A stretch of 64,000 nt of DNA from Schizophyllum amplum (Eukaryota > Basidiomycota > Agaricomycetes > Agaricales > Schizophyllaceae), in the NCBI GenBank assembly GCA_007026445.1, contig VDMD01000014.1, positions 310,001 to 374,000 on the forward strand, written 5' to 3'. The position numbers were made by a program, and so were the translations under genes. Positions 49,129 to 60,210 of the stretch are shown here, in pieces. The stretch's first letter is position 1. Every line of letters begins with the position of its first letter. The notes under the pieces were generated by a model. The model had not been told where the DNA came from and ran no database searches. It was given only the letters and a program-made list of their open reading frames with translations.

Positions 49129-50258
49129 ATGTCGCGCGTCGGATCTAGCAGCCCTCGCAAGCGCCAGCGCACTGAAGCATCTCTCGATAGCGTGGCCTCC
49201 CTAGCTGACGCCACTCATCACGAGAGACACTGGTACGATGATGGATCCATTGTCCTTCACGTCGAAGACGTTGTCTTCCGAGTCCATTACTCGGTGCGTA
49301 ACAAAATGCGAAGCTCGCTATGTCCACTGACTCCGTTCCAAAGGTTCTTGCCAAGCACTCTGAATCTTCAAGAGTATGCTCTCGTTGCCGCGGCCTGTCG
49401 AAGCAGAAGAGCTTGACGGATGCCCGGTAGTACATCTGCAGAGCGACCATAGTCGCGATTGGACTGAGCTTCTCGATGCCGTGTATGATACCCTCACGTA
49501 CGTATATCCCTGCATGAGGCTTATTGCAGTGCTTATCGCAAACAGGTACTTCGAGACGTTGAGCCGTGCAGACTTGGATCAGAAATTCCCTGCCGTTACT
49601 GGCCTTCTTCGCGTGTCGACAAAGTATTGTGTTGTCCCATTACGGCTGAAGTGCCTCTCCATCCTCTCCGGACACTTCATTGCATCGCCTACCTATGCTT
49701 CTGTGGGCCCTTTGCCGTCATACGCGCAAGCCTGCGAAATCGTCAAGCTCGCACGAGAAACAAACTCGCCGACGCTGCTGCCCTTCGCTCTGCTCACGAT
49801 CGCATCTGAGCCAGACTACTCGCTCATATACTCCACGGATCTTCCGCCTGTCGACAAAATCGCTATTTACCACGGCCTACTAGAGCTCATACGCCTGCAA
49901 AGGAATCCATGTTCTCCTTCCTCAAGACCTACAAGTGCCCGAAACCATGGAACGGATACTGTACGAGCACCCCAGAGGCGTACTTTCAGAAGTACCTCGC
50001 GGATCCCGAGCGTCTTATCTTCTCGTTGATGACGAGCCTTATTGGTTCAGTAGCGAGAGAGGGTTATGCGAGGCCTGTAAGGCTGCCGTGAAGGCATCCC
50101 TTAAAAGCGGTCGCCAGAAGATTTGGGAACGCCTGCCCGGGATATTCCACTTGGGCGCGGACTGGTCCGAGTTGCAACGCGTGCAGGAGTGCGGAAGTAC
50201 TCGGTGCGCGTCCCTATCCTATTCCGACTGCAAACAATTGACCCTCGTTTCTAGTTAG
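49129..50258 (+). CDS. BTB/POZ domain protein 2 (with one-base breaks)
   Basis: Exon 1 (49129-49293) contains RHWYDDGSIVLHVEDVVFRVHYS. Exon 2 should read VLAKHSEIFKSMLSLPRPVE but lacks one base near 49363; it continues EELDGCPVVHLQSDHSRDWT. After an intron (about 49499-49545) come YFETLSRADLDQKFPAVTGL, RVSTKYCVVPLRLKCLSIL and KLARETNSPTLLPFALLTI. Further losses near 49905 and 50020 precede the C-terminal CEACKAAVKASLKSGRQKIW and LPGIFHLGADWSELQRVQ. The C-terminal end after QECG is uncertain. Same family and tail module as its neighbours. Confidence 0.75.
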
Positions 50259-50497
50259 TCACTACGAATTGCCTGTCATTGTAAACTCCTATTATAGTCT
50301 CATTCAAGTTGCGAAGCCGGCTGCAAACCTCAGACTTGTGAAGTGATCGAAGCTGCATGCAGGCCGTCTCGCGGGAAACGTGTCTTAGGCATCGAATCGC
50401 GTCGGGTCTGCCATGTCTCGGATGGTTTTGTCCCCTTATAAGAGCTTCGGATTCTACCTGATAATCTTCGGACATCCTGCATCTGTCTCTGACCGTC

Positions 50498-51593
50498 ATG
50501 TCCGCCCCTTCGTCGTCCAGCAGTGTGTGCAAGCGGAGGGGTACTATCAATGCGGCCGGCCGCGATCCCCGGTACAGCTACTGCGTACATCGCACGCGCA
50601 GCGTCTCCTGCGTCCCTCGTGCCTCCGCCGTCACACCCTATGGCTGTCACTCGCTACGGCGCGAGCGATGCATCGTGCTGTGCATCGACGATTGCTCATA
50701 CAGAGTGCATTCTTCCGTGCGTGATCCCCCTGCGACCTATCGACGTTCGCTAACTTGTACGCAGGTGTTGGCGAAGAACTCGCGAATATTTGAACAACGT
50801 CTAGCAACAGACCATGTCCAAGGCGATGCTAGCGACTGGCACGTCGAGGACATCGTCCTGACGGGCGACAGTAAGCATCAATGGGACGCTATGCTCGACG
50901 CGCTATATGATGCCGATCAGTACGTATCCCGTCCTTGCGACGTCTCTCGTCTGACAGGCGAACAGGTACTTCAAGGACCTGAGATCAGAGCCCTTCGAGA
51001 AAAGTCTTCCAACCCTGGCCGGCCTTCTGAAACTAGCGCACAAATACGGCATGGACTTCCACGAGCAGAAAGTGATTGCCATCATCGCGTCTTACTTCCC
51101 ATCTCCATCCTCACCCCTCGCGCTCGACGCACGACCGACGCTCGCCCAAGCGACCACCGTCATCAGGCTCGCGCGTGCAACGAGTGCCACCGCGCTGCTT
51201 CGCCCAGCATATCTCATTGTCGCCGCCCACGCCGCGGACTCCGACAAGTCTATCGTCCACGACCTTGACATCCTCACCATCGACAAGGTGTCCATCTGCG
51301 GGGGCATGCTCGCGCTCTTGAAGGCACAACGAGCACACATGTTTCCCTTCTTCACTCGGTTCGCGCGCCCAGCCGCATGCAAGACTGGTCGATGCGTGCC
51401 TCTGCAGCACGCACAACGCTACATCGACGCCCCCGAGCGCGTTTGGCTCCTTGTGGACGAGCCTTTATCGTGGTTGCGCGAGGATGATCCAAGCCCAATG
51501 TGCGATGTCTGTCTTGCCAGTATTTCGCAGACATTTGCCCAAGGTTGTCGAGGTGTTTGGGCTAGGGTCGACAAGATCTTCAGGCTTTATTAG
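50498..51593 (+). CDS. BTB/POZ domain protein 3 (divergent, intact)
   Basis: Three exons (50498-50716, 50765-50919, 50966-51593) join without a break. Exon 1 has a long Arg/Ser-rich N-tail and ERCIVLCIDDCSYRVHSS in place of the usual W-x-DG-S start, so the BTB domain is degenerate. Exon 2 reads VLAKNSRIFEQRLATDHVQG and DAMLDALYDADQ. Exon 3 has LPTLAGLLKLAHKYGMDFHE, LLKAQRAHMFPFFTRFARP and the tail CDVCLASISQTFAQGCRGVW, but stops at IFRLY, lacking the final W-x-EL-x-R-x-Q block. It is the most divergent of the six. Confidence 0.8.
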
Positions 51594-51851
51594 AAGCAGT
51601 TCCAGGGCATAAATCGGCTGAGGCGCCGTCGTCGCTCGTCCTTTTGACTCGCTTTTGACTCGCAGAGGGCGCCCGCCACGCATGTACAAGTGAAGAAGTC
51701 TCATATATACCTCTGCCAACTAGACTAGACAACACAGCATTCCACCACATCTGGAGAACAAACATGATTGAAACAGAATGTGCACTCTAAGTTTCCTGCG
51801 GCACCGACGGTCACGTGGCGTGAGGCGTGCGCCGGTCACAGTGGCAGTTAC

Positions 51852-51860
51852 TTTATATAT
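51852..51860 (+). promoter_or_regulatory. TATA box of BTB gene 4
   Basis: TTTATATAT lies about 32-40 bp before the ATG at 51892, a tight spacing that implies a very short leader. Confidence 0.5.
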
Positions 51861-51891
51861 GTTTGACAGTCGTTCACGCCGGGCCACCAAC

Positions 51892-52999
51892 ATGTCCGCC
51901 ACTCAGGAGGATTCGTCTCGCAAGCGCCAAAGAACGGATGCTAGCAATGGTGACGCCGAACAGGCTGACACCGTCACGGTCTTCAGTGATGAGAAGCATT
52001 GGCACAGCGACGGGTCGCTCGTCATACAAGTCGAGAACACGCTCTTCCGTGTTCATAGAACAGTGCGTCCATAGAGGCTGCCAACAACTGCGTCTTGCTG
52101 ACCCTTCTACTATGCTAGATGATGGCCTTGAACTCGGAGATCTTCAAGGACATACAATCCTGCCGCAATCCATCGTCGTGGCGGAATTCCAAGGGTGCCC
52201 GATCATACGCCTCGGAGGCGACAGCTCAGAGGACTGGATGCACCTTTTAGACACGCTGTATGATCCCCCGTGAGTCCTGCATCTTCACGATTGTGCCGCT
52301 CACCGACAAGCTCTCACAGCTACTTCTCTGCCATGCACTCTGGAACGCTCTCTGCCACTCTCCCCGTCCTCTCGAGCGTTCTCCGCCTAGCGACCAAATA
52401 CCGCTTTCTCGGCTACAGGACGGAATGCCTTTCCATCTCAATCGACATTTCCCTCATCCTGGGATGTGCCCAAGCTGTCCAATCGTCCTGATCCACAACA
52501 GGCTGCCGCCGTCATCAACCTTGCACGGGAGACAAACGCGTACTGTCTGCTACCATTCGCCTTCCTCGTATGTGCTGATGCTGTCGGCGATGACGACAAA
52601 GAATTCATCATCTACCGGGACCTGCCCCTCTCCTATCAAGACAAAGCTGCTGCTCTGCAAGGCCTCCATGCATTGACATGCGCGCAACGGGATCGCATGT
52701 TCCCGTTCGCGTATAAGACACCCAACCGAGACAGCACGGATTGCTCCACCGGCGAATGTCGGACGGAGGGCTTATTCAAGAATTTCGTAAGGCATTCCGG
52801 GTACTCGTTCTTCTTCGACTACTACGAGTACGATGAGTGGCTCGAAGCGGAGAAAGCGCTGTGCAAGGAATGCTTCGAATATGTGAGGGTGACCTCTCGG
52901 TCGGGGGAGCGTTACATTTTTCGACGTCTGCCCGAGTTCTTTTGCATTGGGGAAGATTGGCGGGAGTTGCACAAGCGTCAGAATCTTGGCAGCGAGTAG
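51892..52999 (+). CDS. BTB/POZ domain protein 4 (with two one-base breaks)
   Basis: Exon 1 (51892-52062) ends KHWHSDGSLVIQVENTLFR, VHRT. Exon 2 starts MALNSEIFKD, loses one base near 52160, then reads FQGCPIIRLGGDSSEDWMHL. An intron (about 52270-52319) joins to YFSAMHSGTLSATLPVLSSV, LRLATKYRFLGYRTECLSI. A T is missing near 52449. The last part is in frame: NLARETNAYCLLPFAFLVCA, RDRMFPFAYKTPNRD, and the tail CKECFEYVRVTSRSGERYIF and LPEFFCIGEDWRELHKRQN. Closest to BTB5, which lies 250 bp downstream, indicating a recent tandem duplication. Confidence 0.8.
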
Positions 53000-53256
53000 G
53001 ACGGCATGTCGGTAGTAAGAACTTACCGCTTTACTTAGTATATGTGTGAGGTGTCGCTCCGACTCGCGGGGTACGCAGTGAAACCCGTGTACGAGGCCTA
53101 TTGGATCTTCTCAGGAAACTGTCCAAATTATACATGCAAGTATTCAAGGAAGCGCCGAGCGCCAACATTTCAAATGCAGAAAGGTGCCTTCCTGCTCGAT
53201 CAGGCAATCCCTTTGTTCATTGTTCTGTACCGTGAGAGAGGCTCGGCAGAGCCACC

Positions 53257-54357
53257 ATGTCTTCGTCTTATCACGGCGAGAATACACGCAAACGCCCACG
53301 TACCGAAATACACGTTCTAGGAGCCGAGCCGCCCGACGCCACGACACACGACCAGAAGCATTGGTACAGCGATGGATCTATCGTACTGCGAATTGAGAGC
53401 ACGCTCTTTCGCGTGCACAAAACAGTGCGTCTGCAGCGACGCTCGGGGCGATGTTCTCATTCTAACCATCGTCCCTTGCAGATATTGGCAGTGAGCTCGG
53501 AGGTCTTCAAGGACATGCTTTCCGTGCCGCAACCGGAAGGTCAAGAGGATCTCCAGGGCTGCATCGTCGTAGGCCTCCACGGCGACAGCGTAGAGAGCTG
53601 GCGGCACCTTTTGGACGCGCTTTATGATGCGCCGTACGTGCTACCTCCTACGTCGCGTCCTACTCGCTGATCCTGTTGAAGATATTTTGCGTCAATGCAT
53701 TCTGCGCCTCTCCATCCCGCTCTCCCCATCCTTTCAGGCATTCTTCGCCTGGCGACGAAATATCGCTTCTTAGGCTACCGCAGGGAATGCCTCGGTATCC
53801 TTGGGAGACATTTTCCAACGTACTACGACGACATTCCTATCCTGATAGCCGATGCATCGGACGCCGCCGCAGTAATCAACCTCGCGCGGGAGACTGACGC
53901 CCATTGCCTTCTCCCGTTCGCCTTCCTCGCATGCGTGTATCCCGTTGACGATCGCAATCGTCCTCTCATCTACGGTGACCTGTTACCATCGTTTCGGGAT
54001 AAAGCCGCTGCTTTGCAAGGCTTGCATGCCTTAGCAGCTGCACAGAAACTGCACATGTTTCCCTTCGCATACGATACGCCGGACATAACAATCACATCGT
54101 GTCGCAGGCGCTGCACTACGGAAGTAGCCTTCAAGGACATCACCAAGTACTCCGAACAACCCATGTATTTCGACTTTGAGGATCCTGGTCGTTGGACGGA
54201 GCCGGAAGGACGGGATCTGTTATGCAGAGATTGCCTTGAGTATGTGAAGAGAGTATATTCGCAGGGCCGTCGGCAGGTCTGGAAGCATCTACCAGAGTTC
54301 TTCTGTGTAGGCAAGGACTGGGACGAGTTGATTCGCCTTCAGAACTACGGCAACTAG
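53257..54357 (+). CDS. BTB/POZ domain protein 5 (intact)
   Basis: Three exons (53257-53424, 53482-53633, 53682-54357) are fully in frame. BTB core: KHWYSDGSIVLRIESTLFRV, AVSSEVFKDMLSVPQPEGQE, GCIVVGLHGDSVESWRHLLD, ALYDAPYF. Middle: GILRLATKYRFLGYRRECLG and NLARETDAHCLLPFAFLACV. Tail: CRDCLEYVKRVYSQGRRQVW and LPEFFCVGKDWDELIRLQNY. It supplies the reference against which the breaks in BTB4 can be placed. The role is unknown beyond protein-protein interaction. Confidence 0.87.
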
Positions 54358-54797
54358 TATAGGTGTTCCGAATATCACGCGATGGACGACTAGAAGTTTA
54401 GCTAGAATCAACGTTGCATCTGTCAGTCTTTAGTGAAAGGGTACATAATGGAGCAAGTGCGGGTCAGCCAATACAATGCCGGGGCTGCTTGCTAACCGAC
54501 GTACTTCAGCAGTCACATACCTTCAGCTGCAAACTGGCGACTGCAAGGCAACTGCAAGGAGCAAAGACGCTTACGCCATAGATGAATTCGAAAGCAGCCA
54601 CGATTAAGGATTCCTGACGAGCACTATGAGACAGGATGGCAGACTTCTTACTTACCAGGCGGTATTCACACTTTACACCGACGCATTCAGCGACAAGAGA
54701 GTGGGCCCAAAAAGGTGTGATTAGAGCGCGAGTAAGGGACTAGTAGGTGGGTACGAATATGCTACACTGTGAATGCAAAACATGACGACGAACTCCC
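54358..54797. other. Intergenic region without a supported gene
   Basis: Convergent 3' ends of BTB5 and the secreted-protein gene. Nothing was seen. Confidence 0.5.
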
Positions 54798-55751
54798 TTA
54801 GAGGGCGAGGATGCTGACGAGAACGTTGACGTTGAGCTGGAGGACGATGGGCAGGATGCCGCCGATGAGGCTCAGGACAACGCCGAGAAGACCACCAACA
54901 ACACCGAGGAGACCGTCAACGAGGCCGAAGACGACGTGGAGGAGCTCAGCGATGATGCAGCTAGAAGGCATGGGTCAGCACGGCAGGGGATATCCATGCA
55001 GACTCATTGCTTACCCAATCTCCTGGAGGAGGGTCTTGATGACCTGGTCCTTGGCAACAGCAACGATGTGGAGGACGCCACCAAGCGCGGAGAAGACGAG
55101 CTGCAGGACATGTCAGCTCGGGACATGGATTGCAAAGAATATATACTCACGCAAAGCAGGTCAGCGACAATCTTGCCGACGATGTTGAGGTCGGTGACCG
55201 TGCCCAAAACGATGGAGACGTCGAGATCGACGAGCGCCTTCACGTCAATGAGGAGGCTGGACAGGGTGACCTTAACGTCGTTGAGGAGAGTCTGCACGTT
55301 GGACACGGTGGCGTTGGAGGGCTGGAGGTAGACTGCAAGTCACGTCAGCAAAGCAAGCACGAACGAAGCTAGTGAGCGACGCACTGAGGGCGTGGCAGGA
55401 GACCGAGACGTCGACGATCGCCGTGTCGATCAGCTCGAGCAGAGACTGCTGGCCGTGACGGCGGAGGACCTCAACCTCAGCGTCCGCATCGACATCCGCG
55501 TCGATCAGCGCGCGGCCAACCTTGACGTTGGCATCCGCGTTGGCATCGACGTTGACCAGGCCACGGCCGATCTTGCCGACCTTGCCGGCGATGGGCGCGA
55601 CGGTGTTGGCGACGTTGGGCAGGGCCCGGCCGACCTTCGCAGCCGCAGCAGCGTTAGCGTTCACGTCCGCGAGGGGCGCGAAGGGCGCGGCGGACGCGAA
55701 GCCGGCGAGGGCGAGGGTGGCAAGGGTAGAGAAGGTCTTGAACGAGAACAT
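54798..55751 (-). CDS. Small secreted protein with hydrophobic C-terminal half, unrecognised
   Basis: From the Met at 55751 a signal peptide (FSTLATLALAGFASAAP) precedes a low-complexity part built of Asn/Ala/Asp/Val repeats (ADVNANAAAAAKVGRALP, VNVDANADANVKVGRALID, ADVDADAEVEVLRR). Then follow LELIDTAIVDVSVSCHAL, NATVSNVQTLLNDVKVTLSS, LVDLDVSIVLGTVTDLNIVG, and a strongly hydrophobic C-terminus (VFGLVDGLLGVVGGLLGVVL, SLIGGILPIVLQLNVNVLV). Four exons join in frame. The hydrophobic, Gly/Leu/Val-rich tail suggests surface or membrane association, in the manner of hydrophobic surface proteins of mushrooms, but the Cys pattern is not that of hydrophobins. Function unknown. Confidence 0.75.
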
Positions 55752-55857
55752 TATGAAAAGAGAGTAGGGCAGTTGGAGAAGAACTGTGAGAGGGTTGGGA
55801 GTCGTTGCAAGACGAGGATGCCTAGGCCGGTGAGGAAAGCAGCTGACCGCGCCCAGC

Positions 55858-55864
55858 TTTTATA
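55858..55864 (-). promoter_or_regulatory. TATA box of the secreted-protein gene
   Basis: TATAAAA on the minus strand, about 107 bp before the start codon at 55751. Confidence 0.5.
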
Positions 55865-57111
55865 CATCCTGGCGAGCCTGAATTTCGAAACACGGGTGGT
55901 GCATGAGGCGGCCAGGGTTGGCTCGTGGGATCAGAGAAGTTGCGGAGGATTTCATTCTCGGGGCCCAGTTGCAGAGATGAGGACTTCCGTCGGATGACGC
56001 GTGTCATTATGCCGCGCTATTGGTGGGGTGAGCTTGGGCGAATCGATGCTGTCCTGGTCGAGATTTACGCTCTCGAGTATGCGCGAAGCAGGGCCCATGG
56101 GAAGACTGATATCGAGGGGTCGAAAAACAACAATCCAGACGCGATGCCGAGGCGCGGTTCCGGCGTATGTACTTACTTCCTGCCCGTCCCCGCGTGTGGA
56201 TCGGCACGAGACCGCGTGTCGGATGCCGTCATTGCGAGAAATCGCATCAAGAAACAATTGGACAAAACTTCATTGAGCGGAAGACTGAAGTTCAAGACAC
56301 CGTGTCGCGCTTCCTACAGCGCTCCCTCGCTTCATGCGTTCAGCAGACGCAGAACTCTCCCAAGTAGAGAATGACGGGCTGAGAGGGAGTGTCTGGACAA
56401 GTACGCAAGTCCAGGCAGTGGAAGGGCGGCGTTCGTGAGACGCCTAGTCCGCAAGTGCGCAGGGTCCCTCCAGATGTCGAACAGCAGGGTCCAGCGCCAA
56501 TTTAGCCGGGGAAGCGGGAGTCGGCTCGTCACCCGTGTCCTCGTGTCGAATTGACGTCGACGGTGATGTTGCTTGACGCGTACGGTAGAACAAGCATACT
56601 TGCGCCACAAATCTTCAGGGTATCGCCGTGCTGGGCGAAGGGACATTAGTGTCAAACCCAAGCAAGGATTCTTACAAAACGATATCCAGGACTGGTAAAA
56701 GATCGTACGCCGGCAATGCCTGCCATAGACAAGAAACATAAGCGGGATGTATCCAAGAGGCACAGGTCGAGTAAGCAAGAAGATACGTATGAAGCGATGT
56801 AAGGCCATTAAGCCAGTAAGCGCGGAGCGTAGCGCTAGCCGTTGTCCCCGGCATGAGAAGGACCAAGATGTTCCAGCCAGAAACCAAGAAGAGCACGGCA
56901 GGCAGGTCATGGTACGCAGGAAGCGGTCAAGAAGTCGTGGCTTCGGGTGTACGCCAGGCGTATTGCAAAGCTCAAGGATCGGGGGTTCGAGGTCGAGAGC
57001 GGCTGTCGGTTTACAGCGCGGTCAAGGGCTACCCAGGCATCGATATAGCGGGCCAGGATCAGCTGAGAAGAAGAGAACATCAGCGACCCATCGATGGTAG
57101 AGGAATCCCGC
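55865..57111. other. Intergenic region without a supported gene
   Basis: Minus-strand open stretches at about 56330-56910 are hydrophobic in one frame (LVSGWNILVLLMPGTTASAT) but show no family pattern and overlap another open frame. No call is made. Confidence 0.4.
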
Positions 57112-58243
57112 TTACCCGTCATAATCCTGAATCCGTCTCAGGTCCTCCCAGCTCTCCGCGAGGCAGAACATCTTCGGCATCATCTCCCACACCTCCTTCC
57201 GCCCATCCTGGTACGTCTTGCGCACCTGCGCCTCGCATACTGGACACAGGCCCATGCTCGACCACTGCATGGGGTAAAACCACCACGTCTTATGCGGCTG
57301 GTCGCGCACGCGCTTCAAGTGCTGCAGACTGCACAAGCCGCCGGTGGAGTTGACAGCGACGCAGCTGGTGGGGAATGCCAGGTCGCTTTGACGAAGGGGA
57401 ACATGTGCTGCGCCTGCTTCTGCGCGACGCCGATCATGCCTGAGAGTGCCACGGTCTTGTCCATCCAGGGGAGCTGCTCAAGGTTGTAGATGTCGCTATG
57501 ATCCTTGAGGGCGTCCGTGACACAGAGATACGCGTAGGGCAGGACTTCGAGGCAGTTGATCTCGCGCGCGGTTCTGATCATCTCGATGGCGAAGGCGGGC
57601 CTCCATTTGCTGGAGTTCTCGGAAGGGAGGTCGGAGGGGAAGAGCGAGGTGAAGCCGGCGATGGCCTTCTTGCGGAATGCGCGGAAGCGGTATTTCGTCG
57701 CGAGACGCAGGACGCCTGGTAGGAAGTTCATGATCTTTCGCGTGTTGCTCTGGACGGGCTGGAAGGTATCCAGATACCTTCAAAACATACTGGTGAGCGT
57801 GTGAGACGAAGGGGGTCAATTGGCGACGTACAGCGTGTCATACAAGACAGTCACAATTTCTCCCAGTCGGCCGCTTGGTCGCCGTGTAGGCGGGCGATGT
57901 GGCATCCTTCGAGCTCCTCCTCGCCCGTAGGCTGCGGTACGGCCAGCATGTCGGCAAAGACCTCTGAGTGGGTAGACAGGAAGGACTGGTGCACGCGGAA
58001 TAGCGTCTCCTCGACGTGCAGGACGATGGAGCCGTCATGGTACCAGAAAGTCGGATGGCGCGTCGCCTGTTCGAATGAAGTCTCTGCTGTATCTTCCTCG
58101 TCCACGCGACGACGTTTGAATGGGTTCAGGGCGGGGAAGGCGCTGACGGGCTCTGCGAGACGGACGCCGTTGTATCGGGATTGCTCATGATGATCGTCAA
58201 GAACAAGCCGACAACCACCCATCAACGCGGCAGTTCGCCACAT
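57112..58243 (-). CDS. BTB/POZ domain protein 6 (with one-base breaks)
   Basis: The BTB part reads FKRRRVDEED, FWYHDGSIVLHVEETLFRV, STHSEVFADMLAVPQPTGEE and GCHIARLHGDQAADWEK. An A is missing near 57855, turning EKIVTVLYDT into a stop. An intron (about 57735-57830) leads to KIMNFLPGVLRLATKYRFRA, RTAREINCLEVLPYAYLCV and KQAQHMFPFVKA. Another loss near 57387 precedes CVAVNSTGGLCSL and the tail CPVCEAQVRKTYQDGRKEVW, MMPKMFCLAESWEDLRRIQD. The start is uncertain: a Met at 58181 in another frame (MSNPDTTASVSQSPSAP) could be the true N-terminus if a further base is missing. It is inverted relative to the other five BTB genes. Confidence 0.75.
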
Positions 58244-60210
58244 TCAATGTAGAACAGTTTGCTACGTAATGCTCAAAAAATTCATTGCACGCAGAATGTC
58301 TTACATACGACATACTATTTCAGATAAAAACAATACACCGGGGTGCGGTAGTACATGCACGACGTCGGGGCACTAATGATCACAGCTGACTCCCAAGCGA
58401 GCCGCGGTCATGCTTCGCAATATTTGAGCGGCGTCAACGAACCAGGGCAAGGGGCAAGGGAAGGGGAAGGATCCGACAATTCGGGATGGGTCATCATGCT
58501 AGGGTGGTTTGAAAGTCGCTGTAAGTCAAATCGAGGAAAGCCGATCTGCCGAAGTGTTCCAAAATGCATGAACACGTCGCACTGCAATGAGCCCGCTGGT
58601 TGTCGGTCCCGCTAACAACTCGAATCCATCAGCCATCCTGGCTCGAAAGAATGGGCGGTCGAGAACGCGTCCCTGGGTCGTCGGTAAAGCCAAGAGGCGT
58701 CGCGCTTAACTGAGGGGAGACCCAACCGGTCAAGAAGTCTTCATTCATTGGGAAACCCGAATGTAATTGGTCCCAGTCCGAGTGAGCATCGGGGGCGGCA
58801 ACGTTATATATGTCGAAATTGAGAACGGAGGATAGAGTCAAAGGTGTGCAGTCTTGATATGAGGTCGGGGGCGATGGTCGACGAGCGATAGTCGACGAGG
58901 TCGCCTCTGACGGCACACCGCTGCTGCACGGGAACGTCGTGGCTGATACGGCAAGAAGCGATCCTAACATTGATGTCGTCGCCGCGCCGTTCTGTAATAG
59001 CGGGTGCGTAGGATGGAAGATCGTCGGCTCCTGGTTGCGCTGAGTATCGCCTTGACGCTGGTCCAGATTACGAGAAGCGGCGTCGCCGCTCTCGATTGGC
59101 AGTACGGGCGAAGCTGAGGGTGGCTTGAGGGATGACGGTCGCCGTACGTCCCGTCCTTCTCTGGAGTACGGGTGGTGCGCGACCTGCGTTGAGCGGGCTG
59201 CCTGTGACCAATACTACCGTCAGCTTGCAATATGCGTTACTGAAATAAGAAACGCACATGGACCCTGTGGCCGTGCCCTGCGAGCGTGCGATCGCGCTGG
59301 TCTACATTGATCCTCGTCCTCTGGATGAAGTGCGGTGTGCAGGTCAGCAAGCCTGCCGGCGATAGCACACCAGGACCCCTTCTTATCAGAGGACAGGAGA
59401 TTCCAGTAGTCGCCTATGTTATCATGAGCAGCATAGAGACAAGAGGACGGCCACACGCACTGGCGATCGTGCTGATATGCTTTCCTCTCCTGTCGGCAGG
59501 CAACGCTGCATGCCACGTCGGATTCCTGGACCTCGAAAATCGTCCGCAGATCTCGCGCGGAAGAGGAAAAAGCCATTCGTGGTTTCTTTCCTGGGCGGAG
59601 CAAGTCGCGGTAGCGGTCAATGTAATCGGGTCCGAACACGTTCATTCATGTAGTCAATGACGAACCGATCGTCGACTACGGCAGGACATAGCTCGTAGGC
59701 CATCTCTAATGGATCGGTAAGCGCTGACTGTTGAGTGCAACGATGAGAGAAAGGCGGCGCACCATGCACAAGATGCCACAATATAAAGCCATTGAAGTCC
59801 GCCTCTTGATGATGAGCGCCTCAACGCCTCAGAGGCTCAGCCAAGGACACCTTTTCTGAGGTGAGGCGCACGCACCGCCTTCCCAGAAACTGGGAAAAGA
59901 AAAATGAAGAGAGGATCACGCAGCGAAGGTCGAGATCGGCTTGTGGGAGTTGGGAACAAGTGGTGTGAAGGTTGCGGGCCGGTCGCTGGAAGTCTGGAAC
60001 GAGGGAGAATATTTGGAGAATGTCCTGAAAAGGGAATTTCCCACATACAATCACCGTCATGCATCAACAACCCTCAACAGTTTTGCGGCTGCGGCGACGC
60101 GTCAACCAGCACCTGCATTGTTGGAACATGGGTTTGGCGAGCGCCGCACGCGCTTAGTCATCGCCCGATTTGGATGACATTGTTCCTATATATACCGTGT
60201 TTATCGTAGT
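58244..60210. other. About 2 kb without a supported gene
   Basis: Several minus-strand open stretches (58629-58970, 58964-59230, 59220-59645) show no recognisable motif and do not join by clear splice sites. A TATAAAG motif occurs near 59781. Confidence 0.4.

Noticed and set aside
56330..56910. Hydrophobic minus-strand frame
   Set aside because: Competes with another open frame in the same place and lacks a family pattern.
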